Source: a virus
DNA length: 28,375 nucleotides
IMG/VR virus record: IMGVR_UViG_3300046756_000156
Span: 1 to 28,375 of that record
Reading direction: 5' to 3' (one strand)
Below the pieces are notes generated by a model. That model saw nothing but the letters and a program-made list of their open reading frames with translations. It did not search any database and was not told where the DNA came from. Below, one piece after another: positions 6,848 to 14,009 of this stretch. Both the position numbers and the translations under genes were made by a program. Within the stretch, counting starts at the first letter, position 1, and each line of letters starts with the position of its first letter.

Positions 6848-7537
6848 ATGGATAAATCCAAAGAGATAAAGGCCCGTTTGCAACAAGCAAACAAACGCTT
6901 CTGGGCAGGCGACAATATTTCAGACTATATTAAAGACGGCGAAAAGCAAATACTAATTGATGAGCTTGCTGTTAAGTTTGAAGACGTATTACAAGGTCTT
7001 GTAATAGATACAGAAAACGATCCTAATAGTAACGGCACAGGTAAACGTCTTGCAAAGATGTATATCAACGAGCTAATGGCAGGACGTTATGAAGCAATGC
7101 CTGCGGCAACAGCATTTCCAAATGACAGCGATGATCGTTATGAAGGTATGTTAGTTGTGCGTAGTGAACTTACAAGTATGTGTTCACATCATCATCAGAT
7201 TGTTAGAGGTGTAGCATACATTGGTATTATTGCATCAGACAAACTGATTGGTTTAAGTAAGTATACACGTATTGCACAATGGTGTGCTATGCGAGGTACA
7301 CTCCAAGAAGAACTTGCAAATGACATTGTACGTGAAATACAGAAGGCAACAGGTGCAGAACACTTAGGTGTGTATGTACAAGCAACACACGGTTGTGTTG
7401 AAAACAGAGGTGTTAAGGCACATAGTAGTCTTACACAAACAACTGTATTGAAAGGCGCATTTAAAGATGACGCAGGAACAAAGAAAGAGTTTATGGATAA
7501 TATTAAACTACAACAATCATATGCTTGTGATAGATAG
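6848..7537 (+). CDS. folE: GTP cyclohydrolase I
   Basis: A 229-residue cytoplasmic enzyme that converts GTP to 7,8-dihydroneopterin triphosphate, the entry to both folate and 7-deazaguanine synthesis. The zinc ligands are in place: C112 and H115 in SMCSHHHQ, and C183 in THGCVENRGV. GLSKYTRIAQWCAMR and LQEELANDI match the conserved core helix region, and NGTGKRLAKMYINEL matches the N-terminal pair of helices. Length is near the family norm of about 200-220. GGAGA precedes the ATG. It is followed after 9 bases by queE under one promoter, which supports use in preQ0 synthesis rather than folate. Confidence 0.95.
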   Translation: MDKSKEIKARLQQANKRFWAGDNISDYIKDGEKQILIDELAVKFEDVLQGLVIDTENDPNSNGTGKRLAKMYINELMAGRYEAMPAATAFPNDSDDRYEGMLVVRSELTSMCSHHHQIVRGVAYIGIIASDKLIGLSKYTRIAQWCAMRGTLQEELANDIVREIQKATGAEHLGVYVQATHGCVENRGVKAHSSLTQTTVLKGAFKDDAGTKKEFMDNIKLQQSYACDR

Positions 7538-7546
7538 GAATAGATT

Positions 7547-8431
7547 ATGAAACTTAGATATTCAGAAGCATTTTATAGTGTGCAAGGCGAAGGCAAGTTT
7601 GTAGGAGTACCTAGTGTATTCTTACGTACCTTCGGTTGTAACTTTCGTTGTATGAACTTTGGACTAGAACGTGGAACACCTGCTAGAGCAGACGGTGTAA
7701 AACATAATCCTGAAGTAAAAGAATTACTTGACAGCAATATAATTAACACTGTTGAAAAGTTTACAGACTTACCTGTAATACATACAGGCTGTGATACATA
7801 TGCAAGTATCTATCCAGAATTTAAAAAGTTTATGATGGATAGAACTGTAGATGAAGTAGTTGAACACTTATTGAGTTTGACTCCTAACGGACAGTGGACA
7901 TTAGATAATGGACAAGATATTCATTTAATATTCACAGGCGGAGAACCTTTGTTAGGGTGGCAGAGATTCTATGCAGAGCTATTAGAACACCCGCAGATGA
8001 GAGACTTAAAAAATGTTACATTTGAAACAAATACTTCGCAGAAGTTACGACCTGATTTCAGAGACTATCTTAACAATCAAGACAGATTTGAAGTCACTTG
8101 GAGTTGTTCCCCAAAACTTAGTGTCAGCGGAGAACGCTGGGAGGATGCTATTAACCCTGATATTGCTAGTGAGTATTTCAGTGTTCTTAATAGTAAACTT
8201 TATCTTAAGTTTGTTGTGGCTGACAGCATTGACGTTGAAGAAGTTAAAAGAGCTGTTACTGAGTATAGGAGCGCCGGGGTCGACTGTCCGGTATATCTTA
8301 TGCCGCTCGGAGGACGCTCTGAAGAATATAAACTTAACGTTAAGGAAGTGGCTGAATTATGCATGGCGCAAGGATGGAGGTTTACACCAAGACTCCATAT
8401 CGACCTTTTCGGCAATGCATGGGGGACTTAG
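7547..8431 (+). CDS. queE: QueE-like radical SAM 7-carboxy-7-deazaguanine synthase
   Basis: A 294-residue enzyme expected to turn 6-carboxytetrahydropterin into 7-carboxy-7-deazaguanine. FYSVQGEG (9-16) and the G-V-P-S-V-F-L-R strand are QueE hallmarks, FTGGEPLLGW near residue 130 is the SAM-binding GGE motif, and SPKLS near 198 is the QueE substrate-loop motif. The iron-sulphur motif is odd: Cys31 and Cys35 are normal (GCNFRC), but the third position is Phe. A GCDTYAS segment with Cys82 occurs after about 46 inserted residues, and probably supplies the third ligand. GC content rises to about 45-47% from about 8230 to the end. The end overlaps a small ORF. Confidence 0.9.
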   Translation: MKLRYSEAFYSVQGEGKFVGVPSVFLRTFGCNFRCMNFGLERGTPARADGVKHNPEVKELLDSNIINTVEKFTDLPVIHTGCDTYASIYPEFKKFMMDRTVDEVVEHLLSLTPNGQWTLDNGQDIHLIFTGGEPLLGWQRFYAELLEHPQMRDLKNVTFETNTSQKLRPDFRDYLNNQDRFEVTWSCSPKLSVSGERWEDAINPDIASEYFSVLNSKLYLKFVVADSIDVEEVKRAVTEYRSAGVDCPVYLMPLGGRSEEYKLNVKEVAELCMAQGWRFTPRLHIDLFGNAWGT

Positions 8432-8531
8432 TCGAGGTGAACTTGATAGGTACCATAATGAACAACACCGACGTGCAATGAATGCACCAATCGAAACACC
8501 AGAGCATAGAGCTCGGAAGGCAGGACTGTAA
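8415..8531 (+). CDS. Possible 38-residue ORF after queE
   Basis: ATG 8415 opens a 38-codon frame overlapping the end of queE and stopping one base before the next ATG. The peptide (GELDRYHNEQHRRAMNAPIE in its middle) is basic and hydrophilic and looks protein-like, but no good ribosome site precedes the ATG. It fills an otherwise empty 100-base gap in a tightly packed genome. Real small gene or queE-overlapping leftover cannot be decided from this sequence. Confidence 0.4.
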   Translation: MHGGLSRGELDRYHNEQHRRAMNAPIETPEHRARKAGL

Positions 8532-8921
8532 ATGAAAGATATAATTAATAAATTAAATCCTTTTGCTACAAAAGAAAAAACTGTAGAAAATGTAAAAACT
8601 ACAGAACAAGAGCGTAGAGCTATTCTTGATAAAGAAAAAGCAGCCGCTACAGCAAAAGGCGAACCTTGGGTTGCTGTACTAGATACACAAGTCAATCCTG
8701 AAAACATTAGAAATGGGTTTTTTGAACTTGATTGGAATAACGAGTTTATTGAACAACTTTTGGATGCAGGATATAAAGGCGAAACTAACGAAGAAATTAT
8801 TGATAAATGGTTTAGAAGTATTGTAATTCAAATGCTTGAAGAAGAAGGCCAAAGTATTGATAGAGATATGGGCTATATTAACGTAGTTCCGTTAGATAAA
8901 GACAAAAGCGAAGTATCTTAA
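8532..8921 (+). CDS. Phage protein of unknown function
   Basis: A 129-residue acidic soluble protein. It has a Lys-rich helical N-terminus to about residue 40, then a conserved-looking core: GEPWVAVLDTQVNPENIRNG, FFELDWNNEFIEQLLDAGY and EEIIDKWFRSIVIQMLEEEG. The pattern is familiar from T4-like marine phages but no function is known to me. GAAGG about 11 bases upstream may serve as ribosome site. It is the last gene before the nuclease promoter. Confidence 0.75.
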   Translation: MKDIINKLNPFATKEKTVENVKTTEQERRAILDKEKAAATAKGEPWVAVLDTQVNPENIRNGFFELDWNNEFIEQLLDAGYKGETNEEIIDKWFRSIVIQMLEEEGQSIDRDMGYINVVPLDKDKSEVS

Positions 8922-8924
8922 TGC

Positions 8925-8953
8925 TTGACTTTGTATGTAAAAGAGCGTACAAT
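8925..8953 (+). promoter_or_regulatory. Sigma-70-type promoter for the RNase H-like gene
   Basis: TTGACT (8925-8930), a 17-base spacer and TACAAT (8948-8953). It shares TTGACTTTGT at its start and GAGCGTA just before the -10 with the promoter at 11438, so the two may be paralogous sites. Confidence 0.8.
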
Positions 8954-8985
8954 ATAGTTATTAACACAACACTAAAGGCAATATA

Positions 8986-9972
8986 ATGGCAACTTATGTA
9001 TTAGTAGATACAGCAAACACTTTTTTTAGAGCTCGACACGTAGTTCGTGGCGACTTAGATACTAAAGTAGGCATGGCTTTACACATCACACTTAGTGGTG
9101 TTAAAAAGGCATGGCAAGACTTTGAAGCAGATCATGTTGTATTTTGTTTAGAAGGACGTAGCTGGCGTAAAGACTTTTACGAACCTTATAAGCGTAATAG
9201 ACAAGTTGCACGTGATAAGATGACTGTTACTGAGTCTGAAGAAGATAAAGTGTTTTGGGAGATCTTTGACGAGTTTAAAGACTTTGTAGATACTAAGACT
9301 AATTGTACAGTTATGCGACATCCGCAATTAGAAGCAGATGATCTTATTGCAGGTTGGGTACAATCACATCCTAATGATAATCATGTTATTATTAGTACTG
9401 ACGGTGACTTTGCACAACTTATTGCACCTAACTGTAAACAGTATAACGGCATACAAGACGTTACAATTACACACGAAGGTTACTTTGACAAGAAAGGTAA
9501 TCATGTAATAGATAAAAAGACTAAAGAGGCTAAGCCTGCGCCTGACCCTGCATTCATGTTGTTTGAAAAGTGTATGCGTGGCGACACTAGTGATAATGTG
9601 TTTAGTGCATATCCAGGTGTACGTAAGAAAGGCACTAAGAACAAAGTAGGTCTTATAGAAGCGTTTGAAGACAAAGACAGCAAAGGCTTTAATTGGAATA
9701 ACATGATGTTACAACGTTGGACTGATCATGAAGGTGCTGAACATCGTGTACTAGATGATTATACTCGTAATGTTATACTATGTGACTTGACAGCACAACC
9801 TGACGAGATTAGAGAGATAATTAATAACACTATTGCAGAAAACGCAAAGCCTAAAGAAGTACAACAAGTAGGTATGCGTCTTATGAAATTTTGTGCTAAG
9901 TGGGATATGCAACGTATTGCAGATCAAGCACAATACTTTGCAGAACCGCTAAATGCAAGGTATCCGGAGTAA
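8986..9972 (+). CDS. rnh: T4 RNase H-like 5'-3' exonuclease (FEN family)
   Basis: A 328-residue metal-dependent nuclease expected to remove RNA primers during lagging-strand synthesis, as T4 RNase H (about 305 residues) does. VLVDTANTFF near the N-terminus holds the first metal-binding Asp, EADDLIAGW (around 117-125) and STDGDFAQL (around 138-146) are the central acidic motifs, and MRGDTSDNVFSAYPGVRKKG (around 194-213) is the GDxSDN plus helix-hairpin-helix-like DNA-binding segment. FEPYKRNR-type residues (FYEPYKRNRQ near 65) fit the arch. AAAGG lies upstream of the ATG behind its own promoter. Confidence 0.92.
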   Translation: MATYVLVDTANTFFRARHVVRGDLDTKVGMALHITLSGVKKAWQDFEADHVVFCLEGRSWRKDFYEPYKRNRQVARDKMTVTESEEDKVFWEIFDEFKDFVDTKTNCTVMRHPQLEADDLIAGWVQSHPNDNHVIISTDGDFAQLIAPNCKQYNGIQDVTITHEGYFDKKGNHVIDKKTKEAKPAPDPAFMLFEKCMRGDTSDNVFSAYPGVRKKGTKNKVGLIEAFEDKDSKGFNWNNMMLQRWTDHEGAEHRVLDDYTRNVILCDLTAQPDEIREIINNTIAENAKPKEVQQVGMRLMKFCAKWDMQRIADQAQYFAEPLNARYPE

Positions 9973-9979
9973 GGAATAA

Positions 9980-10453
9980 ATGATGAAAGCAAAAACTATT
10001 TTAAAAGATAAATTTTGGATTGTTGAAAGTGATGGAGAACGAGTAGGAACTCTTTCATTATCAGAAGACAAGTATCTTTTCAGTTCGGGTGCCGCAACTC
10101 AATATTTTGATAGCGAACGTGCCTTAAAGAAAACATTTGGTAACGATGTTTTTGTAGATACTATTACACAAGTTGTACCAGAAGAAGTTCCAACTAAAGA
10201 AGTGTATAACTTCCCAACAAGTTGTGTTCCTTACAATAGTTTGTATGATGTAAAAAATAAATTACCGTTGTTTACTAAAAGTAATAAAAGTAAAAGTCTG
10301 TATTGTGCAGGTTATTATATTATACATTTTGATAAAGGTTGGGTCAAAAGTTTTTGTCCTAAACTAATTACAATTGAGCGTTACGACTTTAAAGGCCCAT
10401 TCAAAACAGATATTGAAATGCGTCAAGCATTGAGTATTGAAAATGCAAAATGA
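9980..10453 (+). CDS. Phage protein of unknown function
   Basis: A 157-residue protein, beta-rich at first (KTILKDKFWIVESDGERVGTL, then YLFSSGAATQYFDSE). It has a linker rich in Pro and Glu near 70 and a C-terminal part with aromatic and Cys residues (SLYCAGYYIIHFDKGWVKSF, then PKLITIERYDFKGPF). The pattern is known to me from cyanophage-like genomes without a function. AAGGA (9971-9975) overlaps the previous stop; it is spaced better for the second ATG at 9983, so the true N-terminus may lack one Met. It overlaps the next gene. Confidence 0.78.
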   Translation: MMKAKTILKDKFWIVESDGERVGTLSLSEDKYLFSSGAATQYFDSERALKKTFGNDVFVDTITQVVPEEVPTKEVYNFPTSCVPYNSLYDVKNKLPLFTKSNKSKSLYCAGYYIIHFDKGWVKSFCPKLITIERYDFKGPFKTDIEMRQALSIENAK

Positions 10454-10688
10454 ACCACTAAACACATTCCCTATTCAGCAATTCTTACAAAAGGTAAAGG
10501 TTGCTGACAGCGGTAATGCTAAAGAAGTTAAACTTAGTATAACAGAAGCAAAGGCATTAGCATATACATTAGGTATCACTATGTCACGCTTAGAAGGCGA
10601 TTTAGAGCGTCTTATAGCGTCATACAGCAAGGGTAATGACGAAGTTATACAAGTGAGCTTAGATGGCGGAAGTGGCGACTGGAAGTAA
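10443..10688 (+). CDS. Small phage protein, unknown function
   Basis: About 81 residues from ATG 10443, overlapping the previous gene's end by 11 bases; a TTG at 10437 is also possible. The C-terminal two thirds form two helices (ITEAKALAYTLGITMSRLEG, then DLERLIASYSK) and the tail is Gly/Asp-rich (SLDGGSGDWK). No known domain. Its stop codon lies within an 18-base palindrome. Confidence 0.7.
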   Translation: MQNEPLNTFPIQQFLQKVKVADSGNAKEVKLSITEAKALAYTLGITMSRLEGDLERLIASYSKGNDEVIQVSLDGGSGDWK

Positions 10689-10702
10689 ACTACGTAGTTT
10701 AC
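10685..10702. repeat. Perfect 18-bp palindrome at a gene end
   Basis: GTAAACTACGTAGTTTAC equals its own reverse complement and covers the TAA stop of the preceding gene. It could be a protein-binding site or a 7-bp stem with an ACGT loop in RNA. There is no T-run after it, so it is not a classic terminator. Confidence 0.8.
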
Positions 10703-10714
10703 CAATAAAAAGAG

Positions 10715-10721
10715 ATAAATA
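10715..10721 (+). promoter_or_regulatory. Possible phage late promoter (ATAAATA)
   Basis: ATAAATA, close to the T4 late box TATAAATA, lies 29 bases before the ATG of the next gene, the same distance as at 19850. Confidence 0.45.
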
Positions 10722-10751
10722 TATGCGTACATAATTAAGGATTACGCATAT
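10721..10751 (+). promoter_or_regulatory. Hairpin enclosing ribosome-binding site and start codon
   Basis: ATATGCGTA (10721-10729) pairs perfectly with TACGCATAT (10743-10751). The 13-base loop contains AAGGA (10737-10741), and the first two bases of the ATG (10750-10752) are in the right arm. The layout could control translation of the next gene. Confidence 0.6.
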
Positions 10752-11040
10752 GAGCAGACCTAAACCAAAAATACTTTTAGAGCATATAGATAAGAAAACT
10801 TATCGTGCTGAACAGATTTTAGATGCAGAAGCAATATGGGCTGTATTTTATAAAAACAAACCTTTTAATCTTAAAAGTCTAAATGCTATCACAAATTATC
10901 CTGGACCAAAATACAAAAAAGTTTCCTTTTCAAATCCAGGACATGCAATAAACTTATCAAAAAAACTTAACGATCTATTCAACTGTGAGGACTTTACAGT
11001 TGTAATGTTAACCTCTGGTGAGATTGTTACGACAGAATGA
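10750..11040 (+). CDS. Small basic phage protein, unknown function
   Basis: A 96-residue, Lys-rich protein with a pI expected to be high. It has a helical start (PKILLEHIDKKTYRAEQILD), a central NYPGPKYKKVSFSNPGHAINL segment and a hydrophobic beta-like end (DFTVVMLTSGEIV). No family is recognised. The ATG sits at the edge of a hairpin whose loop holds the ribosome site. The stop overlaps the next start (ATGA). Confidence 0.75.
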   Translation: MSRPKPKILLEHIDKKTYRAEQILDAEAIWAVFYKNKPFNLKSLNAITNYPGPKYKKVSFSNPGHAINLSKKLNDLFNCEDFTVVMLTSGEIVTTE

Positions 11041-11420
11041 ACTGGAAAGAGACATACACTAAGGTCTTTCTAAAACAACTTGACAAAACTGTGAACGATG
11101 CAGCTGTAGCCGAGTACATGCCGTTGTGGTGGCAAAATACAAGAGAAAAAACAACCGGAGGTTTGCGTCTTACCGAAACAGGCTTTGATGTTATTAACAC
11201 TATACAATTAGCCACATACGAAATACCTTATCCTGCCGATATGCCTATAACTACACAAATTATTATATTCTTAGACAAATTTATTGACTGTCCTTACTAC
11301 ATATCAAGACATAGTATCTTTGTTACAAGCGAACGAAAGGCTGTCGAATTGGGTCTCTTTTCAGGAGATCTACGCAAGTACGGACTAGCCAAAGCATTAT
11401 CTAGACAAGAAAAAGATTAA
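11037..11420 (+). CDS. Phage protein of unknown function
   Basis: A 127-residue soluble protein. PLWWQNTREKTTGGLRLTETGFDVI is a compact motif that recalls a winged-helix-like unit, and the rest includes ITTQIIIFLDKFIDCPYYIS and SERKAVELGLFSGDLRKYG. The run with LRLT and a following helix might bind nucleic acid, but I cannot name the family. Start and stop are fixed by an ATGA overlap and a clear gap before the MoxR promoter. Confidence 0.75.
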   Translation: MNWKETYTKVFLKQLDKTVNDAAVAEYMPLWWQNTREKTTGGLRLTETGFDVINTIQLATYEIPYPADMPITTQIIIFLDKFIDCPYYISRHSIFVTSERKAVELGLFSGDLRKYGLAKALSRQEKD

Positions 11421-11437
11421 TTATCTGCCAAAAAAGG

Positions 11438-11466
11438 TTGACTTTGTCCCCTATTGAGCGTATTAT
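11438..11466 (+). promoter_or_regulatory. Sigma-70-type promoter for the MoxR-like gene
   Basis: TTGACT (11438-11443), a 17-base spacer and TATTAT (11461-11466), in the 104-base gap before the MoxR-like gene. The element TTGACTTTGT...GAGCGTA is shared with the promoter at 8925. Confidence 0.8.
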
Positions 11467-11524
11467 ATATACATAGTTAGAAATTAGCACTGATAACTGA
11501 AATACACCAAGAGAGGTAATACAT

Positions 11525-12613
11525 ATGGAAAACGTAGCTATTCGACAAATCACTCCTAACAGAGCAAAGAGCAGTATTTTTCACGCAATGAAAAAGAAGC
11601 GTCCGATCTTTTTATGGGGTCCCCCAGGTATTGGCAAATCAGAGATTGTACACCAAATTGGTAACGACCTTGATGCCCATGTAACTGACATTCGTTTGTC
11701 ATTATGGGAGCCAACTGATATTAAAGGTATTCCTTACTTCAATAGTAATGAGAATACAATGGTTTGGGCTCCGCCTGCAGAACTTCCTACAGAAGAATTT
11801 GCAAAGAAGCACAAATATATTATTCTTTTCTTAGATGAAATGAATTCTGCGGCACCTGCTGTACAGGCGGCTGCATATCAACTTATTCTTAATCGTAAGA
11901 TTGGCACTTACAAACTGCCAGACAATGTACTAATTGTTGCGGCAGGTAACCGTGATGCAGATAAAGGTGTAACATACAGAATGCCAGCACCGTTGGCAAA
12001 CCGTTTTGTTCACTTAGAACTTACTGTATCATTCGACGATTGGTTCCAGTGGGCTGTAGAACACAATATCCATGCTGATGTTGCAGGTTACTTACAGTTT
12101 GCAAAGAAAGACTTATATGACTTTGATCCAAAAAGTCCAAGCCGTTCTTTTGCAACTCCACGTTCGTGGACTTTTGTATCCGAGTTGTTAGATGATGACT
12201 TAGATGCAGAAACTACAACCGACCTTGTATCAGGTGCCATTGGTGAAGGTCTTGCTGTTAAGTTTATGGCACACCGTAAAGTAGCGTCAACTATGCCTAA
12301 CCCATCAGATATTTTAGATGGTAAGGTAAATGAGTTGAAACAGAAAGAAATCAGTGCTATGTATTCCCTCACTGTTTCACTTTGCTACGAACTAAAAGAA
12401 AGCTCAGATAAAAACGATAAGAAGTTTAACGATAAAGTTAATAACTTTTTACGTTTTGCAATGGATAACTTCGAAACTGAACTGGTAGTTATGGGTATGA
12501 AATTGGCGTTGACACAATATGAATTGCCTATTGATCCAGACGAAATTGAATGTTTTGATGAGTTCCATGAGCGTTTTGGAAAGTATATTAAGGCCGCTCA
12601 AACAAGGTCTTAA
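11525..12613 (+). CDS. MoxR-type AAA+ ATPase
   Basis: A 362-residue AAA+ protein. Walker A is GPPGIGKS (32-39), Walker B FLDEMN (102-107), sensor 1 AAGN (139-142), and a likely arginine finger is in LANRF (R160). The insert after Walker A (LSLWEPTDIKGIP) is typical of MoxR proteins, which use ATP to load or release partners and usually pair with a VWA protein, as here with the next gene. The C-terminal 150 residues are helical and phage-specific. AGAGAGG lies upstream of the ATG. A chaperone role in metal-centre or virion-component maturation, or in disturbing host complexes, is possible; the client is not shown. Confidence 0.9.
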   Translation: MENVAIRQITPNRAKSSIFHAMKKKRPIFLWGPPGIGKSEIVHQIGNDLDAHVTDIRLSLWEPTDIKGIPYFNSNENTMVWAPPAELPTEEFAKKHKYIILFLDEMNSAAPAVQAAAYQLILNRKIGTYKLPDNVLIVAAGNRDADKGVTYRMPAPLANRFVHLELTVSFDDWFQWAVEHNIHADVAGYLQFAKKDLYDFDPKSPSRSFATPRSWTFVSELLDDDLDAETTTDLVSGAIGEGLAVKFMAHRKVASTMPNPSDILDGKVNELKQKEISAMYSLTVSLCYELKESSDKNDKKFNDKVNNFLRFAMDNFETELVVMGMKLALTQYELPIDPDEIECFDEFHERFGKYIKAAQTRS

Positions 12614-12627
12614 GGTGTGTTGGGTTT

Positions 12628-12652
12628 GGACGTTCCCGTACAAAAAACGTCC
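12628..12652. other. 7-bp inverted repeat between MoxR-like and VWA genes
   Basis: GGACGTT (12628-12634) pairs with AACGTCC (12646-12652) around an 11-base loop. It lies 15 bases after the MoxR-like stop and 8 bases before the next -35 box. A weak terminator with pyrimidine-rich tail (ATTTCTTCTTG) or an operator are both possible. Confidence 0.5.
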
Positions 12653-12660
12653 ATTTCTTC

Positions 12661-12689
12661 TTGACTTTTATGTCGATTTACTATATACT
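12661..12689 (+). promoter_or_regulatory. Sigma-70-type promoter for the VWA gene
   Basis: TTGACT (12661-12666), a 17-base spacer and TATACT (12684-12689). The following TATAAACAATGCAA (12695-12708) is repeated exactly at 2155-2168 beside another TATACT. Confidence 0.78.
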
Positions 12690-12722
12690 AACAGTATAAA
12701 CAATGCAAAGAGGATATAGCAC

Positions 12723-14009
12723 ATGAGCGTTGCAGGAACTAAACACTGGACACCCGACCCGGATATTACACCTGAAGCATTAGAAGAAATGCGTAAAGAT
12801 GTAATGGATAGGATTATTGTTGCACGTATTGGTCTTTTGTTACGTCATCCATTCTTTGGTAATATGGCTACACGTTTACGTATTCAATCCGCAGACGATT
12901 GGTTGCCCACTGCCGCTGTAGACGGTAGAAACTTATTTTTTAACACACAATTCTTTAATGCAATGTCAAATCAAGAAATTGAATTTGTTATTGCACACGA
13001 AATCTTACACTGTGTATTTGATCACTTAACACGTAGAGAAGATAGAGATCCTCAAATACACAATATTGCCGCTGACTATATTGTAAACAATTTACTTGTT
13101 CGTGATCGTATTGGTGTAAAACCTAGCTTCATTGATTGCTTCCAAGACTTTAAATATGACGGTTGGTCTTCTGAAGAAGTATATGATGACATTTATGAAC
13201 AAGCAAAAGAAAACGGTAAAGAGTTACTTGAACAACTAGGCGAATTGCTTGACGAACACTTAGACTGGGAAGGTGAAGACGGAGAAGGTGAAGAAGAAAG
13301 CGGTGGTAACGGTAATAAATCTACAAAACAACCTAAGTACTCAAAAGAACAATTACGTGAAATCCGTGATGAAATTAAAGAAAACATGATGACAGCGGCT
13401 CAGTCGTCAGGTGCTGGAAACACACCTAAAGAAGTTGAAAGAATGATTACTCAACTTACAGAGCCTAAAATGAATTGGCGTGAAATTTTACGTCAGCAAA
13501 TTCAGAGTACTATTAAAAATGATTTTACATTTATGCGTCCTTCACGTAAAGGTTGGCATATGAGTGCTGTACTACCTGGACAAAACTTTGACGAAACAAT
13601 TGACATTTGTGTTGCTGTTGATATGTCTGGTTCAATTGGTAATAGACAAGCAGAAGACTTCTTAGGTGAAGTACAAGGTATTATGGATGAGTATCAAGAC
13701 TATAATATTAAATTATGGTGTTTTGATACAGCCGTTTATAACGAAGCAGAGTTTAGTGCAGACGGCGGCGAAAGATTAGAAGACTACGAAATTATTGGTG
13801 GCGGTGGAACTGAATTTGACTGCAACTGGGAATACATGAAAGAACATGATATACAGCCTAAAAAGTTTATTATGTTTACAGATGGTTACCCATGGGGTAG
13901 TTGGGGTGACGAAGATTACTGTGAAACAGTATTTGTTATTCATTCAAATCATGAGAGAAGTTTACAAGCACCGTTTGGTATAACTACTCACTATGAGGAT
14001 GCCGCTTAA
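12723..14009 (+). CDS. DUF2201-type metallopeptidase-like/VWA protein (MoxR partner)
   Basis: A 428-residue two-domain protein. The N-terminal domain has AHEILHCVFDH with H92-E-x-x-H96 and a downstream NIAADYIVN (Asp about 118), the layout of a zinc metallopeptidase of the DUF2201_N type. An acidic, Gly-rich linker occupies about 180-205. The C-terminal VWA-like domain starts near 290 with ICVAVDMSGSIG, giving the MIDAS residues D300, S302 and S304, and continues with GGGGTEF near 360 and MFTDGYPWG near 384-392. It directly follows the MoxR-like ATPase, the standard pairing. AGAGGA precedes the ATG. Function in the phage is unknown. Confidence 0.9.
   Translation: MSVAGTKHWTPDPDITPEALEEMRKDVMDRIIVARIGLLLRHPFFGNMATRLRIQSADDWLPTAAVDGRNLFFNTQFFNAMSNQEIEFVIAHEILHCVFDHLTRREDRDPQIHNIAADYIVNNLLVRDRIGVKPSFIDCFQDFKYDGWSSEEVYDDIYEQAKENGKELLEQLGELLDEHLDWEGEDGEGEEESGGNGNKSTKQPKYSKEQLREIRDEIKENMMTAAQSSGAGNTPKEVERMITQLTEPKMNWREILRQQIQSTIKNDFTFMRPSRKGWHMSAVLPGQNFDETIDICVAVDMSGSIGNRQAEDFLGEVQGIMDEYQDYNIKLWCFDTAVYNEAEFSADGGERLEDYEIIGGGGTEFDCNWEYMKEHDIQPKKFIMFTDGYPWGSWGDEDYCETVFVIHSNHERSLQAPFGITTHYEDAA

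Noticed and set aside
8013-8414. Upstream part of a 172-codon ORF overlapping queE
   Set aside because: It lies in another frame over the conserved second half of QueE, is Leu/Ser-rich and shows no family features. Only the last 38 codons beyond queE are kept as a possible gene.
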